NCBI GenBank assembly: GCA_910579845.1
Contig: CAJTWL010000004.1
Span: 62,001 to 126,000 of the forward strand
Direction of reading: 5' to 3'
DNA: 64,000 nt
From: an uncultured Muribaculaceae bacterium
GTDB taxonomy: Bacteria > Bacteroidota > Bacteroidia > Bacteroidales > Muribaculaceae
Made by a program: the position numbers and the translations under genes. The number at the start of each line of letters is the position of its first letter. The stretch's first letter is position 1. The notes below the pieces were generated by a model. It was not told the origin of the DNA, made no database searches, and saw only the letters and a program-made list of their open reading frames with translations. Of the stretch, positions 1 to 9,079 are shown piece after piece.

Positions 1-22
1 TGTCGTTGCCCGCAAAAGATAA
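1..22 (+). CDS. nuoJ: NADH-quinone oxidoreductase subunit J, 3' end only
   Basis: The first bases read in frame as VVARKR followed by TAA at 20-22, six bases before the nuoK start. By position this should be the C-terminus of NuoJ, the membrane subunit normally encoded just before nuoK. Too little is present to identify it by sequence, so the call rests on gene order. Confidence 0.5.
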
Positions 23-27
23 TCATT

Positions 28-339
28 ATGGATTTAAGCATTTTATGGTATCTTGTGCCGAGCGTGATAATGTTTGTCGCCGGCGTCTACGGGTTTGTAA
101 CCCGTAAAAATATGATTGCATTGTTGATCTCTCTTGAACTGATGTTGAATTCTGCAGATTTGAATTTTGTAGTTTTCAACCGATATCTTTTCCCAGGTTC
201 TATGGAAGGCATGTTCTTTACTCTGTTTGCCATAGCTATCGCTGCAGCGGAGACCGCCATCGCAATTGCAATCATTATAAATATATATCGGTCAGTACAG
301 AATACCGATATTAATGTAGTTAATAAAATGAAGTTCTAA
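28..339 (+). CDS. nuoK: NADH-quinone oxidoreductase subunit K
   Basis: This is a small membrane subunit of respiratory complex I, part of the proton-conducting arm in the inner membrane. The 103 residues match the usual NuoK length and form three hydrophobic helices. The two conserved membrane glutamates of the family are visible, Glu37 in ISLELMLNS and Glu75 in AAAETAIAI. It lies six bases after the presumed nuoJ stop and three bases before nuoL, so it is translated within the nuo operon. Identification is secure. Confidence 0.96.
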   Translation: MDLSILWYLVPSVIMFVAGVYGFVTRKNMIALLISLELMLNSADLNFVVFNRYLFPGSMEGMFFTLFAIAIAAAETAIAIAIIINIYRSVQNTDINVVNKMKF

Positions 340-342
340 GAT

Positions 343-2307
343 ATGGGCATTACACTTCCTGTTTTGATTCTGGCATTGCCGTTTGCGATGTTCCTTATCT
401 TAGGAATAGGCGGCGTCAAGATGTCCCGTAAACTTGCGGGTGTGCTGGGCATTTGTGCCAATGGCGCTCTGTTGGCAATGAGCTATACGGTAGCGTTTAC
501 ATATTTCTTTAGCGGTGAGACCGCATATATAATAGATGGTGTGCGTCAACAGCTGCAGCTGTTTGATGTCACCTGGATGGCATTTACCGAGAGACTTGTT
601 GTCAATATCGGTTTTCTGCTTGATCCTATAAGTGCGATGATGTTGATTGTTATAACTACAATCTCATTCATGGTGCATCTGTACAGCTGGGGATATATGG
701 AACATGAACCCGGATTCCAGCGTTATTATGCATTCCTGTCGCTTTTCACATTCTCAATGCTTGGTTTGGTTGTCGCCACCAATATCTTCCAGATGTATAT
801 ATTCTGGGAACTTGTCGGCGTGTCTTCATACCTGTTGATCGGATTCTTCTATAAACTGCCGTCGGCAGTGTCTGCATCCAAGAAAGCATTCATTGTTACA
901 AGGTTTGCCGATCTTTTTATGCTTATCGGTATTCTTGTTCTTTCATATTATGTTTCCCAAACACCTGCTGACGGTCCCTTAGGTGGTGCTTCCGCATTCA
1001 ATTTCATCATGCTGAACAATAATTCGGCAAATGTTCTTGAATCGACTTTGTGTGGTACATTTATGGGTGGATCGATACTTAGCTGGGCAATGGTATTCAT
1101 CTTTGTAGGCGGTATGGGTAAATCCGCAATGCTTCCTCTTCATATATGGCTTCCGGATGCGATGGAAGGTCCGACGCCGGTTTCCGCACTGATTCACGCC
1201 GCAACAATGGTTGTGGCAGGTGTGTATCTTGTAGCACGATTCTTCCCATTATATCTTATTGCAGACGGATCGCTGCTGTTCATAACGGTTGTTGGCGCCA
1301 TCACCGCATTTTATGCAGCTGTTGTGGCATGTTGCCAGATTGACATCAAGAGGATACTTGCTTTCTCCACAATTTCGCAGATAGCGTTTATGATGGTATC
1401 GCTTGGTGTTACACGTCCCGAGCTTCATGAGGGAATGGGTTATATGGCATCCATGTTCCATCTGTTTACTCATGCTATGTTCAAAGCCCTGCTGTTTCTT
1501 GGTGCCGGAGCCTTGATTCATGCAGTGCATTCAAACAATTATACAGCTATGGGTGGAATGAGGAAATATATGCCTGTCACCCACTGGACATTCCTCATCG
1601 GATGTCTTGCTATCGCCGGTATACCTCCTTTCTCCGGATTTTTCTCAAAGGATGAGATGCTTACCGCAATGTATGCAAACAGCCCTCTATGGGGAGCCTG
1701 GATGACAATGGTCGCAGCTTTGACCGCCTTCTATATGTTCAGAATGTACTTTCGTGTATTCTGGTGGGAAGAGAATCCTCATTATAAGGATCACACCCCA
1801 CATGATGCGCCTTGGCAGATGTCTGTGCCATTGATATTTCTTGCAGCCGTAAGCTGTGTTGCCGGATTCATCCCATTTGGTGAATTTGTAACATGGGATC
1901 GAGCTCCGTATCATATTCATCTTGACATGAGCGTAGCTATTCCGTCTATTTGCGTAGCTGTTGTTGCAATAGCATTTGCGGCATGGCTTTATGCAAAGAA
2001 AAATGAGAAACCTTCAAAGATGAAAGTCGCAATGCCCGTGCTTTGGGAAGCCGCGCACAGAAGATTCTATTGGGACGAGATTTATATGTTCGTCACACAT
2101 AAAATCATCTTCAATGGTATTTGTCGTGGCATAGCATGGTTTGACCGTCATATAATCGATGGCACAATGGATGGTCTTGCAGCCGTGACACAATTTGCAT
2201 CAGCAAAGATCAAGGGTATGCAGAGCGGAAATGTACAGACTTATGTAATCTGGTATTTCTTCGGCGCTCTTCTTCTTGCGGCAATTACATGGATATGTTT
2301 ATTATAA
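343..2307 (+). CDS. nuoL: NADH-quinone oxidoreductase subunit L
   Basis: This is the largest antiporter-like subunit of complex I, placed at the far end of the membrane arm. The 654 residues carry the proton-translocation signature around residues 256-290, including GGMGKSAMLPLHIWLPDAM and then PTPVSALIHAATMVVAG. The C-terminal part (about 540-654) holds a long polar stretch and a last membrane helix, as expected for the lateral helix that ties NuoL, M and N together. It starts three bases after nuoK. Length and motifs fit a full, functional NuoL. Confidence 0.97.
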   Translation: MGITLPVLILALPFAMFLILGIGGVKMSRKLAGVLGICANGALLAMSYTVAFTYFFSGETAYIIDGVRQQLQLFDVTWMAFTERLVVNIGFLLDPISAMMLIVITTISFMVHLYSWGYMEHEPGFQRYYAFLSLFTFSMLGLVVATNIFQMYIFWELVGVSSYLLIGFFYKLPSAVSASKKAFIVTRFADLFMLIGILVLSYYVSQTPADGPLGGASAFNFIMLNNNSANVLESTLCGTFMGGSILSWAMVFIFVGGMGKSAMLPLHIWLPDAMEGPTPVSALIHAATMVVAGVYLVARFFPLYLIADGSLLFITVVGAITAFYAAVVACCQIDIKRILAFSTISQIAFMMVSLGVTRPELHEGMGYMASMFHLFTHAMFKALLFLGAGALIHAVHSNNYTAMGGMRKYMPVTHWTFLIGCLAIAGIPPFSGFFSKDEMLTAMYANSPLWGAWMTMVAALTAFYMFRMYFRVFWWEENPHYKDHTPHDAPWQMSVPLIFLAAVSCVAGFIPFGEFVTWDRAPYHIHLDMSVAIPSICVAVVAIAFAAWLYAKKNEKPSKMKVAMPVLWEAAHRRFYWDEIYMFVTHKIIFNGICRGIAWFDRHIIDGTMDGLAAVTQFASAKIKGMQSGNVQTYVIWYFFGALLLAAITWICLL

Positions 2308-2340
2308 TTCACTTCATATAGCTTTGCAAAAGAAATAATC

Positions 2341-3855
2341 ATGTTTGGAAATATCTTAATTTGGTTTGTGATTGTCCCCGTGCTCATGATGGCAGGGCTG
2401 GCATGTTGCGGCAACAGCAATATGAAGGCAATCCGCACAGTAATGGTGGCAGGTTCCACTGTTCTACTTGGCATGGCCGTCTGGCTTGTATGTGAGTTCC
2501 TTTCGTTGCGTGGCTCCGGTGACACTTCAGAAATGCTTTTCACAGGAAGCTGGCTATGGTATGCTCCTCTTAACATTCATCTTGCAGTTGGAGTGGATGG
2601 AATATCAGTGTTGATGTTACTCCTTTCTGCAATAATAGTTTTTGCCGGAACATTCGCATCATGGAAAATTGATCCTCTGCCAAAGAATTTCTTCCTTTGG
2701 TTCTGTCTTCTTTCAACCGGTGTATTCGGATTCTTTATCTCAATCGATATGTTCACAATGTTCATGTTCTATGAGGTAGCTTTGATTCCGATGTATCTTC
2801 TTATCGGTGTATGGGGCACAGGTCGCAAGGAGTATTCTGCAATGAAACTAACCCTTATGCTTATGGGTGGTTCCGCTTTTCTGATGCTTGGATTGCTTGG
2901 CATTTTCTGGCATAGTGCTCCGACAATGGACCAGTGCACATGGAATATATTGGAAATTTCACACAATGCTGCAATAGATCCAAGTTGGCAGAGGCTGCTT
3001 TTCTGTTTTACCTTCGTTGGATTCGGTGTATTGGGTGCAATGTTCCCCTTTCATACATGGAGTCCCGACGGTCATGCATGTGCTCCGACAGCAGTGTCAA
3101 TGCTTCACGCAGGTGTGCTTATGAAACTTGGCGGTTACGGTTGCTTCCGTATCGCTATTTTCCTTTGCCCTCAAGGTGCGCAGGAGCTTGCATGGATATT
3201 TATTATACTTACAGGTATTAGTGTCGTTTATGGAGCATTCTCCGCGTGTGTTCAGACAGACCTCAAATATATTAACGCTTATTCATCCGTTTCACATTGC
3301 GGAATGGTGCTGTTTGCAATTCTGATGCTTAATACCACAGCAATGACAGGCGGAATTCTGCAGATGTTGTCACACGGTCTTATGACAGCGTTGTTCTTTG
3401 CATTGATCGGTATGATCTACGGTAGGACACATACGCGTGATATCCGACAGATGGGTGGTCTGATGAAGATCATGCCTTACCTTGGAGTCTGCTACATGAT
3501 AGCCGGTTTCGCTTCGTTGGGACTTCCCGGTATGTCCGGATTCGTTGCTGAAATGACAATCTTTTTCGGAGCATTCGAAGAAGCGGATATGTTCCACCGT
3601 ATATTTGTGATTGCCGCTACGTGCTCAATTGTGATTACCGCGGTTTATATTCTACGTGTTGTCGGCAAGCTTGTATTGGGTCCTGTTCAGGACGAACATC
3701 ACCTTTCACTGACAGATGCCAGCTGGTGGGAACGTCTGTCTACAGTCACATTAATTGTATGTCTTGCAGGTATCGGATTCTTCCCGAATTGGATCAACGA
3801 GACAATACGTACAAGTTTTGAGCCGATAATCAATGCGCTTCAGAACGCTTTATAA
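2341..3855 (+). CDS. nuoM: NADH-quinone oxidoreductase subunit M
   Basis: This is the second antiporter-like proton channel of complex I, 504 residues and roughly 14 membrane helices. The key glutamate lies in FYEVALIPMYLLIGVWG (Glu145), and the conserved helix reads PFHTWSPDGHACAPTAVSML followed by HAGVLMKLGGYG. The gap to nuoL is 33 bp and to nuoN 32 bp, consistent with one transcript. Nothing is missing compared with the family. Confidence 0.97.
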   Translation: MFGNILIWFVIVPVLMMAGLACCGNSNMKAIRTVMVAGSTVLLGMAVWLVCEFLSLRGSGDTSEMLFTGSWLWYAPLNIHLAVGVDGISVLMLLLSAIIVFAGTFASWKIDPLPKNFFLWFCLLSTGVFGFFISIDMFTMFMFYEVALIPMYLLIGVWGTGRKEYSAMKLTLMLMGGSAFLMLGLLGIFWHSAPTMDQCTWNILEISHNAAIDPSWQRLLFCFTFVGFGVLGAMFPFHTWSPDGHACAPTAVSMLHAGVLMKLGGYGCFRIAIFLCPQGAQELAWIFIILTGISVVYGAFSACVQTDLKYINAYSSVSHCGMVLFAILMLNTTAMTGGILQMLSHGLMTALFFALIGMIYGRTHTRDIRQMGGLMKIMPYLGVCYMIAGFASLGLPGMSGFVAEMTIFFGAFEEADMFHRIFVIAATCSIVITAVYILRVVGKLVLGPVQDEHHLSLTDASWWERLSTVTLIVCLAGIGFFPNWINETIRTSFEPIINALQNAL

Positions 3856-3887
3856 TGAATTAATCAAAAAGAATAACAACAATAACA

Positions 3888-5330
3888 ATGGATTATTCTC
3901 AATTTGGGGCAATGTTGCCCGAACTGATTATACTGGGCGTATTCCTGCTGGTGTTTTTATATGATACATTCGGCTGTGACTGCTCAAAAAAGTTCCTGAC
4001 ACCTTTCACTACGGTTTTGTTCGGACTGGCAACAGTAGCTATATGGCTTATACCTTCATATGATGAATATATATTCGGTGGCATGTATGTAAACGATACA
4101 GCTTGTCAAGCAATGAAGGCAATACTTAATGTAGGTGTATTCATAGTATTTCTCCAGTCTGCAAAATGGACAGAGAGTGATGAAGTAGCAATCAGAAAGG
4201 GTGAATTCTATGAGTTGATTCTGGTTACACTTTTCGGAATGTATCTTATGATATCAGCACGTCATTTCCTTCTGTTTGTAATTGGACTTGAGTCTGCATC
4301 TCTGCCACTCGCAGCGCTTGTGGCATTCAATAAAAAGCATTACGAGAGTCATGAGGCTGCGGCTAAATATATATTGACAGCAGTCTTTTCATCTGCGATT
4401 TTGATGATGGGACTTTCATTTGTGTATGCATTTTCAGGTGGTTCTCTTTATTTCAGCGATATTTGTTCTAATATAGTCAATGGCAGAGGAACAGGTCTTT
4501 TGGTAGTTGCATTGGCATTTGTGCTTGCAGGAATTGGATTCAAACTTTCCTTGGTTCCATTCCATTTATGGACAGCCGATGTTTATCAAGGTGCTCCGAC
4601 TGCGATAACGAGCTATCTGTCGGTTATATCTAAAGGTGCCGCGGCATTCGCATTTTTTGTGATATTTGCCCAGGCATTCGGCACTCTTTATAGCGAAGTC
4701 TGGGAGTGGATGATGTATGCTGTGATAATCGCTACCATTACAGTCGGCAATCTGTTCGCGATCCGTCAAAGAAATATGAAACGATTCATGGCGTTCTCAT
4801 CTATTTCACAGGCAGGATATATAATGCTTGGCGTTATGGCGGGTGGAATCGGACTTGCATCAATGATGTATTATATCTTCGTGTATATTGTAAGTAATCT
4901 CGGTGCATTTGCTGTAATATCAAGTATAGAGAATAATTCCGGGAAACTTTCAATGGATGATTATACCGGTCTTCACAAGACTAATCCATGGCTTTCATTT
5001 GCAATGACTCTTGCAATGTTTTCACTTGCCGGTATTCCTCCGTTCGCCGGATTTTTCAGTAAGATTCTGATATTTACGGCAGTGACAAGTACAGGTTCTA
5101 CTGCGTTGTACATGTTGGTTCTGGTAGCTTTGATAAATACAATCATATCGCTCTATTACTATCTGCTTGTTGTCAAGGCTATCTGGATTACTCCGGGAGA
5201 GTCAGCAATTGCCAATTATCGTTCGGCATGCAGTGAGAGGATCGCTTTGTGGCTTTGTGTCGCCGGTATCATATTCTTCGGTATAGTTCCTTTTATCTAC
5301 GAATATTGTGTAAAAGCTGTAATCGGATAA
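3888..5330 (+). CDS. nuoN: NADH-quinone oxidoreductase subunit N
   Basis: This is the third antiporter-like subunit of complex I and the last gene of the operon. The 480 residues include PFHLWTADVYQGAPTAI (His226) followed by the lysine-containing VISKGAAAFAF, both hallmarks of NuoN. A strong hairpin terminator follows within 40 bp. In Bacteroidetes complex I usually lacks NuoE, F and G, so the electron donor may be ferredoxin or another carrier. The upstream genes that would settle this lie outside the window. Confidence 0.96.
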   Translation: MDYSQFGAMLPELIILGVFLLVFLYDTFGCDCSKKFLTPFTTVLFGLATVAIWLIPSYDEYIFGGMYVNDTACQAMKAILNVGVFIVFLQSAKWTESDEVAIRKGEFYELILVTLFGMYLMISARHFLLFVIGLESASLPLAALVAFNKKHYESHEAAAKYILTAVFSSAILMMGLSFVYAFSGGSLYFSDICSNIVNGRGTGLLVVALAFVLAGIGFKLSLVPFHLWTADVYQGAPTAITSYLSVISKGAAAFAFFVIFAQAFGTLYSEVWEWMMYAVIIATITVGNLFAIRQRNMKRFMAFSSISQAGYIMLGVMAGGIGLASMMYYIFVYIVSNLGAFAVISSIENNSGKLSMDDYTGLHKTNPWLSFAMTLAMFSLAGIPPFAGFFSKILIFTAVTSTGSTALYMLVLVALINTIISLYYYLLVVKAIWITPGESAIANYRSACSERIALWLCVAGIIFFGIVPFIYEYCVKAVIG

Positions 5331-5369
5331 TGATTCGGGAAATTTAAAGAAATAAGTAAAATATTTTGA

Positions 5370-5404
5370 AAGAGTCGCATTGAACACCGATGCGACTCTT
5401 TTTG
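5370..5404 (+). terminator. Rho-independent terminator of the nuo operon
   Basis: An 11-bp perfect stem (5370-5380 with 5390-5400) closes a nine-base loop and runs into a short T tract. It sits 40 bp after the nuoN stop and before the promoter of the glycogen operon. Confidence 0.88.
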
Positions 5405-5496
5405 TTCCCATAATGAACAAAATAGCACATAGTGACTAATATTGAGTAAATAGAATAAAAAAGTGCAAAAAGATATTGTAAAACATATTTTTTTAA

Positions 5497-5527
5497 TTGG
5501 AATTGTTAATGTTAAAATATAATTTTG
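5497..5527 (+). promoter_or_regulatory. Bacteroidales-type promoter for the glycogen operon
   Basis: TTGG at 5497-5500 is followed after 19 bases by TAATTTTG at 5520-5527, which fits the Bacteroidales sigma pattern TTTG-N19-TAnnTTTG. The predicted leader before the start codon at 5624 is about 90 bases and AT-rich. The rest of the 293-bp gap upstream of the gene holds only the nuo terminator. Confidence 0.6.
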
Positions 5528-5623
5528 TATACGATGAGTCTTAAAAGAAATAAATATTTAGACTCTTAGAAATGGTTTCTAAGAAATTTAGAATAATTAA
5601 TAACCCGAAATTGAATTAATATC

Positions 5624-7588
5624 ATGAGTTATTTAAAGTTCGATAAGAACCTTATGATCAATCTGGAGCAGAGCCTTCCGAAGGAGATGCTCCGCACCAA
5701 TAAGTCGGGAGCATATCATTGTACAACTATTGTAGGTTGCAACACCAGGAAGCAACATGGGCTTCTTGTCATCCCGATTCCTGAAATGGATGATAAGGCA
5801 CATGTTTTACTATCTTCTCTTGATGAGACAGTAATACAGCATGAAGCCGAGTTTAACCTTGGGCTACATCAGTATGGTGATAATGTCTTTAGTCCGAACG
5901 GTCATAAGTATATAAGAGAATTCAACTGCGAAAGTGTGCCTGTTATGACATTCCGTGTAGGTGGTGTGGTGATGACTAAAGAGAAAGTCTTTATCTCTCA
6001 TGAAAATAGAATTCTTATAAAGTATACGTTAAAGGAAGCGCATAGTTCCACAACACTTAAATTCAGACCATTTCTTGCTTTTAGAAATGCAAATGACCTA
6101 TGTGTGGAGAATGGCGCCATTGATACAACTGTAACAGATGTAAAGAATGGTATTTCGACTTGCCTTTACGAAGGGTATCCGAATCTTTATATGCAGTTTA
6201 ATAAGGAAGTCAAATGGGTTGACGACGGTCATTGGTATAAAGGTATCGAATATAATAAAGATAAGAGTCGCGGCATTCCATATAGGGAAGACTTATGGGT
6301 GCCCGGATATTTTGAACTTCCTATAAAGAAAGGAGAATCAATTATCTTCTCTGCCGCTACATTCGAATGCGACCCGAAGAAATTTGAAAAAACATATGAT
6401 GATGAACTGACAACCCGTACATGTCGTACAAGTTTTTTCAATTGTTTGAAAAACTCCGCAAAACAGTTCTATCTTAAGAATGATACAGGTACATATATAA
6501 TGGCGGGTTATCCGTGGTATAATGTGCGGGCAAGAGATGAGTTGATTGCTTTGCCGGGATGCACCTTATCGATAGATCATGAGAAGGATTATTTTGAAAT
6601 CCTGGACAGTTTCATAAGAGCGTTGAGATTGTATATTGACAAGGGTGAACTTGACAAGACAATACATGAGATTGATCTTCCCGATATACCTCTGTGGACA
6701 ATATGGGCGATCCAGCAGTATAAACGTTATTCCGATATTGCAAGTTGCAGAAAACGTTACGGAGATACAGTAAAGAGACTTGTTGAAGATATACGTGCTG
6801 AGAAGATCCGCAATCTCAAACTTAATGATAATGGTCTTGTGTCTTCAAACGGACAAAACACTCCTGTTACATGGCTCTCTGCATCAATAAACGGAAGACC
6901 TCTTATCCCGCGTACCGGATATATTCTTGAATTCAACGCATTATGGTATAATGCTGTTAATTTCCTGATTGCATTGTATGACGGTGTGAAGGGGGAAAAT
7001 GCTTTAGTTCGGGAATTCCGTGAACTATCGGAAAAGATAAAGATCTCATTCAAAGAAACCTTTATGAATGATTTCGGTTATCTTTACGATTATGTAAACG
7101 GCGGATATACGGATCTTGAGGTTCGTCCGAATCTTGCTATAGCAATCGGACTTGAATACTCACCACTTGAAAGAAACGAAAGAAAGAAAGTGCTTGATCT
7201 TTGTACCCGTGAACTTCTAACCCCTAAGGGATTACGTTCACTTAGTCCGAAGAGTTATGCATATAACCCGACTTATGTCGGTAACCCTACAGAACGTGAG
7301 TATGCCGTACATCAAGGACCTGCTCGTCCATGGCTTTTTGGATTCTACGCGGATGCCTATTTTAAGGTTTTCGGATTGTCGGGACTTTCATTCATAGAAA
7401 GAATGCTTATAGGCTATGAGGATGAAATGGCAGAAGGATGTATAGGGTCGCTTTCCGAATTGTATGACGGAAATCCTCCATATACAGGTCGTGGGGCGGT
7501 CAGCACAGCAAAGAATGTTGGTGAAATACTCCGAACTATAAAAACAGTTAAGAAAATGACTAAGTTATTAACCTCACAAACCGAATAA
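5624..7588 (+). CDS. Glycogen debranching enzyme (amylo-alpha-1,6-glucosidase, GH133)
   Basis: It hydrolyses alpha-1,6 branch points in glycogen-like glucans in the cytoplasm. The 654 residues have an N-terminal GDE_N domain (about 1-250) with the family pattern EMLRTNKSGAYHCTTIVGCN, then RKQHGLLV. An alpha/alpha-barrel glucosidase domain follows (about 290-640). The stretch AGYPWYNVRARDELIALPG corresponds to the conserved acidic region, with RARD where many relatives have GRD, a variant I recall from Bacteroidetes homologues. The stop is only three bases before the glycosyltransferase start, so the two are cotranscribed. Assignment is by family, with good confidence. Confidence 0.92.
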   Translation: MSYLKFDKNLMINLEQSLPKEMLRTNKSGAYHCTTIVGCNTRKQHGLLVIPIPEMDDKAHVLLSSLDETVIQHEAEFNLGLHQYGDNVFSPNGHKYIREFNCESVPVMTFRVGGVVMTKEKVFISHENRILIKYTLKEAHSSTTLKFRPFLAFRNANDLCVENGAIDTTVTDVKNGISTCLYEGYPNLYMQFNKEVKWVDDGHWYKGIEYNKDKSRGIPYREDLWVPGYFELPIKKGESIIFSAATFECDPKKFEKTYDDELTTRTCRTSFFNCLKNSAKQFYLKNDTGTYIMAGYPWYNVRARDELIALPGCTLSIDHEKDYFEILDSFIRALRLYIDKGELDKTIHEIDLPDIPLWTIWAIQQYKRYSDIASCRKRYGDTVKRLVEDIRAEKIRNLKLNDNGLVSSNGQNTPVTWLSASINGRPLIPRTGYILEFNALWYNAVNFLIALYDGVKGENALVREFRELSEKIKISFKETFMNDFGYLYDYVNGGYTDLEVRPNLAIAIGLEYSPLERNERKKVLDLCTRELLTPKGLRSLSPKSYAYNPTYVGNPTEREYAVHQGPARPWLFGFYADAYFKVFGLSGLSFIERMLIGYEDEMAEGCIGSLSELYDGNPPYTGRGAVSTAKNVGEILRTIKTVKKMTKLLTSQTE

Positions 7589-7591
7589 TAT

Positions 7592-8860
7592 ATGAAAGCA
7601 TTGATGTTCGGATGGGAATTTCCGCCCCATATATTAGGAGGGTTAGGAACTGCAAGTTATGGATTGACCAAGGGTATGCATGCCAATGGGAATATGGATA
7701 TAACTTTTGTCATTCCGAAACCATATGGAGATGAGGAGAAAGGATTTGCAAATATAATAGGAGCCTGCAACACTCCGGTCGCCTGGCGCGATGTAAATTT
7801 GGATTATGTAGAGAGCCGAATCGGTAATGTAATGAATCCTCAGACATACTTTGATTTGAGAGATCATATATATGCTGATTTCAACTATATGAGACTCAAT
7901 GATCTCGGATGTATTGAATTTTCCGGTAAATATCCGGATAATATTCTTGAAGAGATAAATAATTATTCTATAGTAGCCGGTGTAATTGCGCGCACTGTGC
8001 CCTTTGATGTGATTCATTCACATGACTGGCTGACATATCCGGCCGGAATTCATGCAAAGAATGTAACAGGCAAACCGCTGGTCATTCATGTACATGCTTC
8101 TGAATTTGATCGTTCCAGAGGTAAGCCGAATCCGACTGTATTCGGAATTGAAAAAGATGGAATGAACAATGCGGATCATATAATTACTGTATCCGAACTT
8201 ACCCGCAGGACTGTAATAGACAAGTATGGAATTGATCCCGGAAAAGTGACAACTGTGCACAATGCTGTAATACCGCTGAGTGATGATCTACTGAATCTCA
8301 AGAAGAAAGAAAGTAAAGACAAGGTTATTACCTTCTTGGGACGTATTACCATGCAGAAGGGACCGGAATATTTTGTAGAGTCTGCCGCGAAAGTACTTCA
8401 GAAGAATAAGAATGTTCGGTTTGTCATGGCTGGTGGCGGAGATATGGAAGCCGCCATGATAAAGCTTGCCGCCAAAAGGAATATTGCCGACAGATTCCAC
8501 TTTACCGGTTTTCTGCGTGGTAAAGAGGTCTATCAGATGTTTCGTGATTCTGATGTGTATGTGATGCCGTCTGTTTCAGAGCCATTCGGTATCTCTCCAC
8601 TTGAGGCGATGGAGATGGGGGTTCCTTCAATTATCTCGAAGCAGAGCGGTTGTGCCGAAATACTCACGAATGTAATAAAGACCGACTATTGGGATATAGA
8701 TGCGATGGCTGATGCCATGCACGCGTTAATATCATATCCGGCTTTGCATAATGAGCTTAGGGATAAAGGTATTGCAGAGATACATGGTATTACATGGGAA
8801 AAAGCCGGAAAAAAGGTTATTGATATCTATAAAAATGTAACCGGACTTAGAGTATGTTGA
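7592..8860 (+). CDS. GT4-type glycosyltransferase, probable glycogen synthase
   Basis: This is a retaining GT-B glycosyltransferase of 422 residues. The N-terminal half opens with GWEFPPHILGGLGTASYGL and has the acceptor-site motif VIHSHDWLTYPAGIHAK. The C-terminal half has the nucleotide-sugar motif EPFGISPLEAMEMGVPS, with the two glutamates spaced as usual in the family. Because it sits between a debranching enzyme and a GH57 enzyme, the likely job is alpha-glucan chain synthesis. The donor sugar (UDP- or ADP-glucose) cannot be read from the sequence. Its last codons (RVC, stop) are formed by the left arm of a large palindrome. Confidence 0.9.
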   Translation: MKALMFGWEFPPHILGGLGTASYGLTKGMHANGNMDITFVIPKPYGDEEKGFANIIGACNTPVAWRDVNLDYVESRIGNVMNPQTYFDLRDHIYADFNYMRLNDLGCIEFSGKYPDNILEEINNYSIVAGVIARTVPFDVIHSHDWLTYPAGIHAKNVTGKPLVIHVHASEFDRSRGKPNPTVFGIEKDGMNNADHIITVSELTRRTVIDKYGIDPGKVTTVHNAVIPLSDDLLNLKKKESKDKVITFLGRITMQKGPEYFVESAAKVLQKNKNVRFVMAGGGDMEAAMIKLAAKRNIADRFHFTGFLRGKEVYQMFRDSDVYVMPSVSEPFGISPLEAMEMGVPSIISKQSGCAEILTNVIKTDYWDIDAMADAMHALISYPALHNELRDKGIAEIHGITWEKAGKKVIDIYKNVTGLRVC

Positions 8861-9045
8861 GTTTTAAACCAAATTAAACATTAATAAAGAGTATGGTAAT
8901 TTTTGATTTCATCACAAACGATCCTTCGGGCGCTTTCCCAAAGATTCAACCGGTCACATAGCCCGCTATGCTCCCTCCTGAATCTTTGAAAAATCCCTCC
9001 GAAGTCTCTGTTTGTGCTAAAATCATTTAAAACTCAACATACTCT
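8849..9045. repeat. 197-bp imperfect palindrome (P1) with CATAGCCCGCTATG core
   Basis: The outer arms 8849-8868 and 9026-9045 are perfect 20-bp inverted repeats. Inside them, TGATTTcAtCACAAAC at 8904-8919 pairs imperfectly with the stretch ending at 9025. CAAAGATTCA at 8939-8948 pairs exactly with 8979-8988. The small core palindrome is at 8957-8970. The core and its flank match P2 (21176-21381) at 24 of 27 positions. The left arm supplies the stop codon of the preceding gene. It fills the whole gap before the GH57 gene and could act as an attenuator or an RNA-processing hairpin, or be a non-autonomous repeat. Confidence 0.85.
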
Positions 9046-9079
9046 TAGAGATTAGTATTAACTTTAAAATTTAGATAAA

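Noticed and set aside
8849..9045. Small RNA gene inside palindrome P1
   Set aside because: The structure is a nested palindrome without an identifiable promoter of its own on either strand; it is listed as a repeat instead.
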